Part shown: positions 52,631 to 63,216 of the stretch, piece by piece
Numbering within the stretch: position 1 is the first letter of the stretch
Layout of the letters: each line of letters begins with the position of its first letter
NCBI RefSeq assembly: GCF_020497125.1
Contig: NC_059084.1
Coordinates: forward strand, 9,079,501-9,143,500
Reading direction: 5' to 3'
DNA: 64,000 bases
Origin: Mauremys mutica
Taxonomy: Eukaryota; Chordata; Testudines; Geoemydidae
The notes under the pieces: model-generated
Told to the model about the DNA's origin: nothing
Database searches by the model: none
What the model saw: only the letters and a program-made list of their open reading frames with translations
Position numbers and translations under genes: made by a program

Positions 52631-52670
52631 TCCCCGCCTCCCGGGCTCCGAGTGACAGGCAGCCTTAAAG
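52631..52670 (-). promoter_or_regulatory. GC box and weak TATA-like element
   Basis: On the minus strand a CTTTAAGG sequence (52670-52663) resembles a degenerate TATA element. About 20 bp downstream is GGAGGCGGGGA (52641-52631), an Sp1-type GC box. If the TATA-like element is used, transcription would start near 52635-52640, giving a 5' UTR of about 190 nt. The spacing is plausible, but in CpG-rich promoters such matches also occur by chance. Confidence 0.3.
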
Positions 52671-53802
52671 GAGCCGCCTCGCTCTGACGTGCAGCAGGAG
52701 CGAAGAGCCAGGACCACGCGCCGCAGCCCCCTTCTGCTCCCGGCACAGGCGGGGGTAGCACGGGGCAGCTTCCGACCTGCACCGAGGCCCAGGCTGCCCC
52801 CTGCAGGAGGCACCCCTGTCCCACGTGTGCATTGCACTAGATACAGGGCGTGCTGTGTCTCACCAGGATCAGCTGGGTAAGCGAAGGGAGGAAGAATAAA
52901 GAGAGGAAGTGATCACCATGGGAGCGCCAGCCGCCAAGCAGGAGCCCCAGAGGACTTCATTATCCGAATGGCTATCACACAGTCACTGAGCATTATGAAA
53001 CCACTGGTATTTAAAGGATGGATCTGCAGCGTCCCTAAGTTCGCTTCAGTGTACTTGGGCACAAGTGCCTTTGGTCTGGTAGAGGTGATACCTTCAATAC
53101 AAGTCGACTAGTACTTCGAAGTTAGGCAGTATCCTAAACGGAAGTACAATGTACTTCTGTCTTGGCTGTTACAAAAGTCTAGGACCACTTTAAAAGCATC
53201 TGCACTGTGTAAAGAAAAGAAAAAAAAGAACCACACAATTGCGTTCACAGAAGTCCAGCTTGCATCTGAGAAAGGATTAGGTTAACCTGCCCTCCTTAAT
53301 GGTTATGCACCACACTGTAATGTTCTCTACAAGAAAACAGAAGAAAAACCAACAGACCCAGAAATCGCAGTACAAATACCAGTTGGGAATAGCTTCCCTT
53401 CCTGCAAAGCTGGGAGAGTGGTTGCTTATACTGAAATATTTTGAGAGTGGAAAAAATGTTATATAGGTACGGTTAGATAATGTGGTAATGGCCATATTAG
53501 AAATTCCAAAAGAAAAGAGACTTAATGAAAAAAGAAAGGCTGAGTTTACAAATGAGTAAAGTTGTCTGTGTTCAGTTTTAGCAAAGGGATAAACACATTA
53601 CTATTAACTCAGGTATTCTGAGGTTTCATCTATTGTGTTTGGCTGGAGACTCAGGTCTAGAGGAACCATAGGTCCTATTTTTGTTCTAATTACATTTATG
53701 GTAGAGAGGGGAGGATTGAATAAAATAGGCATGTGCATTCCTGTGATCAAAGTAATTTGTGTGAAAGCCAGTTCTAAAACCAGGTATTTAAAGTAATAAG
53801 TC

Positions 53803-53975
53803 TTGAGCCAGATTCTCAGCTGGTCTGATTGGGCCCAACTCCAACAAGCCCCTTATTTATTTACTTAATTTTAAGGGAAACTGATACATTTGGTCTAATT
53901 CGGATATCACAGCAGTGTAAATTAGCATTCAGTGGAGTTACCTTGCTGTAAAACTAGAATTTAATCAGGCCCTGG
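53803..53975. repeat. Palindromic MITE (CCAGATTCTCAGCTGG type)
   Basis: GAGCCAGATTCTCAGCTGG at the left, GTGTAAATTAGCATTCAGTGG and TTTAATCAGGCCCTGG at the right. This is the palindromic layout of a repeat common in amniote genomes. Degenerate. Confidence 0.5.
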
Positions 53976-54399
53976 GAGCCTCCCTCAGAGGAGGGAAACT
54001 TTGTAGGGCATTTTGAAAATGTAAAGCAATGATAAGCACCATCATTTATTATTTTCAGCCAGCTTGAACCAAGCATCCAATTGTGGTCATTCTTTTTTGT
54101 GCATGCAGTTCAACTGCACATAAAATGAAAGTTATCAGACACACATTTTGAGCAGATCTGACCAGTGTTTGCAAGATCAAATTGGATAGCTGGGCACTCG
54201 ACCTCCTGATTTGCACACATAGTTGCATACCAATAGCTATTTGTGCAAAATGCAGGCTTCAAAGTCTAGTCCTTAAACAGTTCTGCTAGATACACGTATA
54301 AGAATGAGACACACATGTCCACTTAGTGCATCCTTTGCTATTGGGTATGTTTATTAGTATCATGGTAATCAAAGACCAGGGCCTTGTTAGGTTAACTTC

Positions 54400-54411
54400 T
54401 GTGTGTGTGTG

Positions 54412-54459
<48 letters not shown>
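54400..54459. repeat. Compound (GT)n(AT)n microsatellite
   Basis: About six GT units followed by about 22 AT units, in the 5' flank roughly 2 kb upstream of exon 1. Confidence 0.97.
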
Positions 54460-54462
<3 letters not shown>

Positions 54463-55413
54463 GAAAATTAGTCCCTTCCTCCCATCTTAGTAGGTTATAG
54501 CCTTTACCGTGCTTGAAGGAGATAATCTGAATATATTTTGTAACATCAAGTAAATATCCACTGCTACTTTAAATTTGCACTTGCTATTACTACCTTTTGG
54601 CAGACTATTCCATAATCACATGACCCCGTGGTAGGGGAAAAAAATAAAATCTCACCTAACATACGCAGTCTAAATTTGCCCTTCCATAATTTCACCCTGA
54701 GCTCCAAAGTTTGTCATGGGCTGTTGTCATGGATTTAAGGGCAGCTGTTGCTGCTACATAAAGTTTAAAGAGCCCTGCAGACAAGCTTGTTTTTACTTCT
54801 AAGATTTTAAGAAAGTGGATTTGTATCATGGCTAAAATGTGAATATTCTCTTGTGAACATCTACATACTGTTGTCTCTAACTGGACTGCAGCTGTTGCTG
54901 TGTCCATATTCCTTCCTCCCTCCCCGCAGCATATTATTAACATTTGAAGTTCCACAGTATTATCAAAATAAGTCTAACACCACAACTCATCATGAAGAAA
55001 AGGAGAGCAGATTTTTTCCCCCAATATGGTTAGAGAAGATTTCTAATCTGATGGCATGATGCATTTTTTTTAATCTACTGCTGCTTCTTTAATTTATACC
55101 TTGAAGTAACAGGTAGTTTTTCTTCTTTGCTTTTAACAAAGTGTCTTCTGCTCTTTCCAATGACTTGAGAAAATATTTCTCTAACTTCCTTGCATTTTGG
55201 ATCTGGAAGAATGCAGTGCCCCACTGTTTCAATTTGTGCACTATTACACTGCTTGCAAAGCCTGGCCTCTTTTCATATCCCATTTAATTCATGTTTGCCA
55301 AGCCTCATTTCTAAGCAGTGGCCACTGTCTCTATACTTGGGGAATAGAGACAGTGACTGGAATTCCTGTGACTGGAATTTTTCATTAACTCACCCAACAA
55401 TGTTTGGAATAGT

Positions 55414-55626
55414 ATCAGAGGGGTAGCCGTGTTCGTCTGGATCTGTAAAAGCAGCAAAGAGTCTTGTGGCACCTTATAGACTAACAGACGTTTGGGAGCA
55501 TGAGCTTTCGTGGGTGAATACCCACTTCGTTGGATGAGACATATATCCGACGAAGTGGGTATTCACCCACGAAAGCTCATGCTCCCAAACGTCTGTTAGT
55601 CTATAAGGTGCCACAAGACTCTTTGC
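55414..55626 (+). mobile_element. Hairpin SINE-like element with near-perfect inverted arms
   Basis: A 213-bp element flanked by a perfect 13-bp duplication TGTTTGGAATAGT (55401-55413 and 55627-55639). The head (ATCAGAGGGGTAGCCGTG, then TTCGTCTGG) is followed by two inverted arms of about 84 nt that differ at a single base and enclose a loop of about 10 nt. The right arm runs two bases into the duplicated site. The long target duplication and single-sided head indicate LINE-driven insertion of an RNA with hairpin form. I recognise the sequence as common in turtle genomes but cannot name the family. Non-coding. Confidence 0.85.
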
Positions 55627-57048
55627 TGTTTGGAATAGTTTCCATTTAGGGATCTATAACTCTGACTTGTGTGATCTATTCTTTATCTTGGCTCTAAGGG
55701 CCATATTTAGTGTTTTCAGAGGGATCATGGAAGGAGAATGCAGATAGTGTCTGGGTCCTCTCCCCCGCTCCCATTTCCCTACCTCAAATTTCTTTAGTAA
55801 GTTTTAGAACCAGATTATCTGTTTTTACCTCCATTCCTCTCTGTTAATTTTAAAGTGTCCATAAAAAGGTGACCCTTCAGATCTTTACAAAAATGGAATC
55901 ATCCGGTTAAGTTGTTTATATCTATTGAACTGCGATCAATTATTTGAATCTAAGGGTTAGAGAGGAGAGTGATAGTGTGCAATTTCAGGGGGTTGTTCTC
56001 AGCTGTACTAACTATATTTTTGTATTATCCTCCTTTTTCTCCCTTCCCCCCTCACTTTCAGTCTGTTGCAGGGAACTAGTTAAGAAGACTTCTGTGTAAA
56101 AAGGAAATAGGAAAAATCTATCATCTGATGTGTGAACGCTACAAGAGGTGGGTTTGGCTGGATGAAGGTATTCAAGAATGTACACGTGCACATTAAATTA
56201 ACTTGCTAAACACCTCAGGAGCAAGACTGCTGATCCTGAGAGTCAGCTTGCTACACTACACAACACTCAAGAGAATAAAAGACTCAGAGATGAGACATTT
56301 ACAGAACTGACTGTGCCAAGATAATGAGGAGAATGGAGTACACAGGGGATCTGTCTCCCCTTGATGCCCACGTGTAATTCCTATTGACAGCAATGGGAGT
56401 CACACGTGCATCTCAAGGGGACAATGGAACCTTGAGTAAAGAAGATGAGTATCAGCTGTAAGCTGCATTACTGAGGGCAGAAAATGAGATACAGGAAGGT
56501 GTGATCGCCAAGGAGGGACAGCACTGTGCACAATTACATTGTCAAGCAGGCATCGAATATGTGAAAGCACGAGAACAACAAATTAAATGGACAGGAGGAG
56601 CCAAGAGGCATACGCTGTCCCAACCCAGGCACCCAGCTCTGAATTCCTTACTCAGGAAAGACTTCCACCCAGTTAATTCGTTTACTTCCATGGGAGGTTG
56701 AGTTCAATGAGAGGTTTCCTTGAGTAAGAAGTTCAAGCTAGGTGCTAGCAGGAAAATAGCCTACACTAAAAAGAAAGTGACATATGGAGAGAAATGAAAT
56801 TAATACAATGTGCAATCATGACCTTGGGTCTCATATAAATTTGATGTTTTCAGGTTCTGAAAGTAGGAGACAGGTGGCTGAGTCCTGATGTGATCTGGAG
56901 AGGCATCGCTACCAACCTTGGTCCATGTCAAAAGCAATAACAAAGGAAGGAGGAGTTTGGAGATCCAGAGAAACAACCATGCCAAGGACTGATGGTGGCC
57001 TTCCATTAGGAGTAGCACTATGGTCTCCTTACTGAACAGTACAGGCAG

Positions 57049-57380
57049 GGCCGGATTAACTCTCCTGTGGGCCTGGGGCTATTAGATTTTGTGGAGCCCC
57101 CGTATACAAGTCTTGTTCCTAACTTAAAACAAAATGATCATAATTATGGCATTGAGGATATTAATGCTATACTAAACTTGCCTTTTAATTAACATAAAGC
57201 TATTCTGTAGTTACATTTCAGTCTGAAAACATATAGAATATAGTGAAGTTAAATCAAAATAGCCGACTTCTTACCTTAGAACAGCTGTTATATTAGTTTC
57301 TTTCTGGGAGGGAGTTTGGGTGCAAGAGGGGATTCTGACCTGGGACAGGGGTTTCGGGGGTGCGAGGTGCAGGCTCTGGC
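57049..57380 (+). mobile_element. hAT-like element, left part
   Basis: Begins CAGGGCCGGATTAACTC, then TGTGGGCCTGGGGC, a terminus seen in other hAT-like repeats, followed by AT-rich sequence. The right boundary merges with the element at 57380-57818. Confidence 0.4.
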
Positions 57381-57818
57381 TTATTACAGGCGGCTCCCGG
57401 CCAGCGGCACAGCAGGGGTTAGGCAGGCTGCCTGCCTGCATGCCATGGCCTCACGCCAATCCCGGAAGCGTCCGGCTGCTGGCACGTCTCTGCGTGCCCC
57501 TGGCAGGAGAGGGACAGCATGTCTCTGTGCTCTGCCCACGCCCGCAAACGCCATCCCGATAGCTCCTATTAGCCAGGCTGCAGGGATGGTGCTGGGGGCA
57601 GGGCCAGCACATGGAGACAGGCTGTCCCCCTCCCACCAGGGGCTGCAGAGATGTGCCAGCAGCTGGCCTCTTCTGGGAGCGGCATTGGGCCACGGCATGC
57701 AGGCAGCCTGCCTGAGCCCTGCTGTGCTGCTGGACTTTTAGCAGCCGGAGATTGCGATCGACTGGCAGAGGCTTCAGGATCGACCAGTCGATCGCGATCA
57801 ACAGGTTGGTGACTCCCT
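57380..57818 (-). mobile_element. GC-rich hAT-like element (GATCGCGATC palindrome)
   Basis: Read on the minus strand it begins near GTCACCAACCTG and has TTGATCGCGATCGACTGG, then CGATCCTGAAGCC and CCAGTCGATCGCAATC. GC-rich sequence with paired GCAGGCAGGCTGCCTG motifs follows. I recognise the terminus as a turtle hAT-type repeat. Overlapping ORFs on both strands are compositional. Confidence 0.55.
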
Positions 57819-57831
57819 TCCTCCTTCTCTG

Positions 57832-57848
57832 ACCCCCCCCCCCCCCCA
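57832..57848. repeat. Poly-C tract
   Basis: A run of about 15 cytosines followed by A-rich sequence; likely variable and prone to assembly error. Confidence 0.85.
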
Positions 57849-58411
57849 AAAACCCAGTAATAAGCCAAAGGCAGACAAAACAGTACTTGTTTCAGGTCTG
57901 TAACCTTATGACAGATTATAGTTTAAAGCAGTGATATTTTTACAAGCCAGCTATTCTATTTGTTTTGCTCTCCGAAGGTAAGTTGTTAGGCTATTTTTAT
58001 CACCATGTCCCTCTAGCACTGGGGATGAAATAAAAGTTTTGGAAAAGATTCCTCTGCAAGCCACCCAGGCAAACCTGAATATGCTCACTACAGCCAGACA
58101 TTGATATAACATGACTGAAAAGAAAATGGCCATGTAGGTAATTTTCATTCGTGTTAGTGCACCTGGTCATGTTGCTAAGAGCTAGATTATGGCTGGGCTT
58201 GTGCCACTGTGCAAGGGAATAAAGGGGAGTAAGGCACCCTTCTACACCAGCTACCTGGAGCCACTCCACTATGTTTGCTATGATCCCCATTCCCTGTGTG
58301 AATGGGCAGGATGGGGAAGGGAATGGCTGGAGCTTTGACTCCGCTCCCCATGCCCCAAATGCTGTCTAAGGTAGCTATACCAGCACACTGGGAGAAATAT
58401 ATTGCTACAGG

Positions 58412-58735
58412 CAGGGGCGGCTCTAGTAATTTCGCCGCCCCAAGCAAGGCGGCACGCCGCAGGGGGCGCTCTGGCGTTCACCGGTCCCGCGGCTCCGGTG
58501 GATCTCCTGCAGACGTGCCTGCGGGGGGTCTGCTGGTCCTGCGGCTCCGGTGGAGCATCCACAGGCACGCCTGCGGGAGGTCCACCAGAACCGCGGACCA
58601 GCGGACCCTCCGCAGGCACGCCTGCGGGAGGTCCACCGGAACCGCCTGCCGCCCTCCCGGCGACAGGCAGAGCGCCCCACACAGCATGCCGCCCCAAGCG
58701 CGCGCTTGGCGCGCTGGAGTCTGGAGCCGGCCCTG
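58412..58735. mobile_element. GC-rich non-autonomous hAT element (MITE)
   Basis: A 324-bp element beginning CAGGGGCGGCTCTAG and ending GGAGCCGGCCCTG, flanked by a perfect 8-bp duplication GCTACAGG (58404-58411 and 58736-58743). It has internal tandem repetition of a CGCCTGCGGGAGGTCCACC-type unit of about 60 bp. Longest and most intact-looking of the three related elements (760, 9301). The many overlapping ORFs are artefacts of its GC content. Confidence 0.9.
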
Positions 58736-59297
58736 GCTACAGGTATACACCATGCAACAGGTTACAACCTGCTTCCTGGGCTGCTCAGGGATGCTCTTCT
58801 CTTCCCTTTACTCAGGACGACAATTAAGATGTTCAGCCAGTAAACAGAATAATACCTGTGAATTTATTTTAAAGAGATGTCTTGATTATCTCAAATATCA
58901 CCAAAAAAACTGACTCAGCATAAACTGTGCTTGATAGAAAAAGTGTGTTTTCAAGTAGGCTGCAGGAAGGAATTGCTTGTGCCGTCACCTCAGAAACAAA
59001 GCTGCATCAGAATAGCTAATCACCACATAGGCCTAAAACTCTGGGAATCCAAGGTAGCTTTCATGTTGTAACAATAGCCTGAGTGGGGAAGGATATTTAT
59101 CAAGATAACATACAATTGTTTAATTGATCTTTTCCCCTAAGCGAAAAGGACTTTGAGGATCAAGCTCAGTACGCAGACATGGCTGTCAACCAGCCTCTTC
59201 CACCTCCATCATGGGAAATTACAGTCTTCCCCTGCCCCGAGTTATGGTCAAACTGCAAGTTTCAATAAAAAGTAGCAATAGAAAAGAGAAGGACATT

Positions 59298-59460
59298 GTG
59301 ACGGGTTTGGGCCCTTTGGGGTGTCACCTGATGTGCAGGGATTCCACTGAGTCAGTCTGTTCTGCCAGCCTGGGTCCCCTTTACGTGGCCTTGCTGGGTT
59401 AGCCTCACAAGCCTCTTCCAGCCAATCCCATGAAGTGTTAGCAGCGGGTGTCACCCAAAG
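59298..59460 (+). mobile_element. Possible LTR fragment (TGTGACGGGTTTGGG start)
   Basis: Begins TGTGACGGGTTTGGGCCC, then GGGGTGTCACCTGATGTGC, and continues with CCTGGGTCCCC and TTCCAGCCAATCCCATG. I associate this opening with turtle LTR-type repeats, and related sequence may extend to about 60130, interrupted by the insertion at 59568. No second copy or coding part is seen. Uncertain. Confidence 0.35.
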
Positions 59461-59567
59461 TATCATAGTTGAAATACAGATACGCAGTCAATATTCCTAA
59501 CTTCAGATACAGAAATGATACAGGCATTGAATTGAATAATCACATTCAGTAAATTATAACCTTTCCA

Positions 59568-59732
59568 ATAAAAAGCAACAAAGAGTCCTGTGGCACCTTA
59601 TAGACTAACAGACATATTGGAGCATGAGCTTTCCTGGGTGAATACCCACTTCGTCAGATACATAAGGTGCTACAGGACTCTTTGTTGCTTTTTACAGATC
59701 CAGACTAACACAGCTACCCCTCTGATACTTGA
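59568..59732 (-). mobile_element. Hairpin SINE-like element, second family copy
   Basis: A 165-bp copy related to 55414-55626 in reverse orientation. The head is at the right end (plus strand TCCAGACTAACACAGCTACC). The inverted arms (AGCAACAAAGAGTCC and GGACTCTTTGTTGCT) are of unequal length. It is flanked by a 10-bp duplication AACCTTTCCA (59558-59567 and 59733-59742). Non-coding. Confidence 0.8.
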
Positions 59733-60160
59733 AACCTTTCCAGTGATATCTTACAAGACCGATTTTGCATGAAGTACATCTCAGTTATGTCATATTCATA
59801 TCATAAGTATATTTTTGTAAAGACTATGGAGCGAAACCTCATACCTTCCCCCAGAGATTACTGCCAGAGTATTGGTCACTGACCAATGTGGAGGCAGTAT
59901 GCCTAGAATCCCTTTTTGGCTTGGATTATACAATCCCAAGTGTTACCCAACACTGTAATGTTATCCATAGGTGCTTTTGCAAAGTCCTGGGTTTCTGTTC
60001 CCAGGTTGCCTGAAACCATTTTGGTGTGTAGCATTGTGAACATTAAAATACATTGATATCTGCATTAAGTGTAGGTGTCTTGGCATTTACCCACCAATGC
60101 CAAGGTGGAGTGCCTCAGTTTCCCCATCCACACAGCAGTCTAGATTGGTTATGCTTTCTC

Positions 60161-60272
60161 TGCTGTGCCAGGCTCTAAGCCTGTATAGAGGTACTAGCTG
60201 AGAAGCAGTGTTCTTATAGTGCTGTGCCAGGCTCTAAGCCTGTATAGAGGTACTAGCTGAGAAGCAGTGTTT
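60161..60272. repeat. Tandem duplication, 59-bp period, two copies
   Basis: The unit TGCTGTGCCAGGCTCTAAGC and the following 30-odd bases occur at 60161 and again at 60220. The shared 53-bp portion is identical, so the duplication is recent or conserved by conversion. Confidence 0.95.
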
Positions 60273-60404
60273 TATACAAACCACTCCCAGTTAGTATAAA
60301 AGATTCTTCCAAAAATCATGCATGTCGCATGTCTTGAACATATAATAGATTCAGCTAGGAGAATAAGAACCAGTATATACTTAAAAGTTTTGCTTCTTTA
60401 ACTT

Positions 60405-60640
60405 TGCTGGTATAGTTGAAGTGGTAAAGCTATCTAGTGTGGACATGGTTTACCAGCATAAGAATTCTCATATGGGTATAATTTATTCCAGTTTGGAAAC
60501 TGAAATAAGCTCTGCTGGTATAAGGCACTTTTATACCAGTATAACTGTGCCTAGACTAGGGCTTTTAACAAGATAGCTGTATTGGCAAAGAATCACACCA
60601 CTAACCAATATCAAATTGTAAGTGTAGACCAGACCTAGAA
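60405..60640. mobile_element. Palindromic MITE (GTGTAGACCAG terminus)
   Basis: Right end GTAAGTGTAGACCAGACC; the interior has TATACCAGTATAACTGTGCC and inverted TGCTGGTATA pieces. Related to 44275-44460. Boundaries are approximate. Confidence 0.5.
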
Positions 60641-61379
60641 TATCCATGACAAATATTTTTTTTCCTCTCTGAAAATTATATGTTGTTTCTCAGGGAGATT
60701 TTCAAAGCCGCACATGGGAGTTAGGTGTCCAGCAACTCACTGGCTTTTAAGCCTTAACATCTTTCCCTCTGTGAACATCAATCAATTTAGCACCAGGGCA
60801 GGGTTTCTAAATGTATTTATTGTGAAGAGCTGATGTTAAGAGCTGCACAGAAGAAGCTACCATTATCTGGTTTGATATGAAGTAATTTTCTGAAGCTGTC
60901 AACATCATTAGCCCAAAACAATATGGAAGACAAGGTACTTCACAGGAAGGAACTTATAAGCCTAAGGGTTTGAAGGGCACAACTGAAAATAAAATGTGGG
61001 TAATATGCCTTTGTAAGAGATCCACGGACAGCCACTAGAAAGTTGGGACTCCCAAGAGATGAGAGGAAGTTCAAAATGTGTGTTTGCAAGCTCAAGAGGA
61101 AACTGTTTGTACCAGCAACATAAGGGGAGCTGCCTCTGTACCCTCTTACTGTAATAAATACAGGTGATTCTGTTACGTGGAGCTCAGGCCACTCTCAGTA
61201 TTCTTGGGACTCTGCTTGGCTGTGCTAACCAATAAGGAGACCATAGGGACACAAAAATACTTTACAGCACTTTAGCCTTTGAGAATGCATATTATTTTAG
61301 ATGAGAAAATTATATTCTTTGCTTTTAACTATGATCCGAAATTTTCTTTGGTTCAAGCCAAAGGTTGGATCCTGGAATC

Positions 61380-62350
61380 CATCTATTAGTCATTTGGGGA
61401 TTTTGATATTATTTTATTTTAGCAGTTTATTCTGAATTCTCTTGCAACAGTTAGAGCCTAAATCTTGTTCTGAAAACAATTGCAGGTTGCGGTCATTGGG
61501 ATGATCCATATGCAAGCCACTGTATATTCTTAGACAACTAAATTGTTGTATTCCAAATGTGTTGCAGCCTTTATTTGTTAAATGAGAGAGGGTTTTTAAT
61601 ATATATTAGCTACATAATTTGCATGCAGAATTGTCATGAATATGCATGCAAATAGGAAGGTAAATGTACAAATGACTAATTAGTTGCATTTGTGTGAGAA
61701 TTTACCCAGTGCATGCATGGAATCTGAGTAATTGTACACACAAATCTGTGTACAATTGCATTTGTATTTTGTTCATCTAACTAATTTTAAAAATTGGCTC
61801 TGCAAGTTTATTACTGCGTAGGAACAATTGATGCATAGCACAGGATTGGAAATGCAGTATGTTGATAGGAATTATTAAAAGACTATGAGCTGTACAACAA
61901 GACTGGGATTTACAGTACAGTATCTTCTACTACTGTTTTCCCAATTTATTTACAATCATAATGTGATCTATTGAAGTGATGAACCGATAGTGCCATCACT
62001 AAAGGGAAAAAAAGTCTGGAATGTAATGAGACCTTTTTGTTCAAGGGGTGCAGAAGCAAATATTTTACTTGCTACTCAGCACAGCAAACTGAAAGCTCAC
62101 ATGACAAGAAGCATTTTTCACTAAGCAGAAACGGAGGGAAAAACAGGGCTTTTGAGCTGCAAAGTTTAAATGAGTGAGAATATAAATGTCAGAGACACAC
62201 TTTATCAGAGAAGGCTATTTTAAAACTGGCTTAAAATGACTCCAAAACTGTTTTCTCCTCCTTAGAAAACCTGAACAAAAAATGGCAGCGAAAGGCATAA
62301 AAAGATCCAATGGATGAAAGTTGAAATTGGAAAATAAGCACTTTGGAAAT
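61380..62350. other. AT-rich unique block 9 kb upstream of CDH4, candidate regulatory region
   Basis: Repeat-free sequence with an inverted octamer pair (61617-61626 and 61644-61653) and the nearby repeated GTGTACAATTGCATTTG-type motif. No coding signals. Regulatory role is inference. Confidence 0.2.
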
Positions 62351-63216
62351 AATGTACATTTTAAAATTTTAACCGTGTGGGTAATTTACAAGTGAAACAT
62401 CTTACCAAGGAATGTGATATCTTTTCCATCAGGTCTTTAAATCAAGATCACATATCTTTCTAAAGATGTGTGCTAGAACAACTAGAACTTACTGGGCTTG
62501 ATGGAGGCATTACTGGGTGAAGTCCTATGGCCTATATTATACACAAGGTCAGATGAAATTATCATAATGATTCCTCCTGGCCTTAAAATCTATACATCTC
62601 TGAACCTGACAATGATTTTAATTTAAATCAATGTTTCTTATCCTTTAGCTGGTGACATTGATGTGCCTGATTGCAAAACAATTTTGATATTGCTTTGGCT
62701 CTGTTTTTAAAAAGAGATTTGTTTTGTGCTATCTAAAAATAAAGTTTACATATATTTATATTTTCAGGCATTAAAGTTCTCTCCTGATTGTAAAACTAGT
62801 TGTAAAGAATGCTGGAATATGTTTGCAATGTTTCCCGAAGGGTTCCCCCCGGTGGCTCCCTTGTTGCTAAAGCTATAAATGATGCAGTTTGTCAAGAAGT
62901 TGGCTGCTGTCAGCAGGAAGTTCAAAAGGGCCAATTCTAATTTCAAATGTAGTTCATGGGGACCGGCTAGCCAAGGGCATTGAGAATGGGCTATACAGCA
63001 TTTCACTTGTAGAATGGTTCACAGCCTGCCCAGGGGACTCACTAGTCACGTGCACAAAGGATGAAATTCACCTTTCTGCACCTGTGCACCACCTAACTTC
63101 AAAATAGGGTGCAAATGGGACTGAAGTGGTGCATAGGACTTTTGCGTAAAGGGTAAAATTCAGACCTATGCAGAAGGTCAGCACAAGTAGTTCCAGTCAA
63201 CTCAGTAGGATTTTAA

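Larger units (their letters stand above)
52270..52900 (-). promoter_or_regulatory. CDH4: CpG-rich promoter and 5' UTR region of CDH4
   Basis: GC-rich sequence dense in CpG surrounds and precedes exon 1, with weaker CpG-rich sequence running into intron 1 to about 51.0 kb. CpG islands at the first exon are usual for cadherin genes. The transcription start cannot be fixed from sequence. The 5' UTR presumably begins between about 52.55 and 52.85 kb. Several overlapping ORFs on both strands are by-products of the GC content. Confidence 0.75.

Noticed and set aside
52131..52824. ORFs continuing from the CDH4 leader or upstream of it through exon 1
   Set aside because: Exon 1 ends at a perfect donor at 52389; downstream translation is intron. 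ORFs starting above 52449 are GC-rich 5' UTR frames.
55450..55628. Possible microRNA precursor
   Set aside because: The arms are too long and too perfect, and the sequence belongs to a repeat family with target duplications; better explained as a mobile element.
57316..57868. Overlapping GC-rich ORFs of 80-141 codons on both strands
   Set aside because: They lie in a GC-rich hAT-like repeat, have no domain, and coexist in several frames, as expected from low stop-codon density.
58278..58913. ORFs up to 203 codons
   Set aside because: They cover the hAT MITE at 58412-58735 and its flanks; the 'protein' repeats follow the element's internal DNA repeats.
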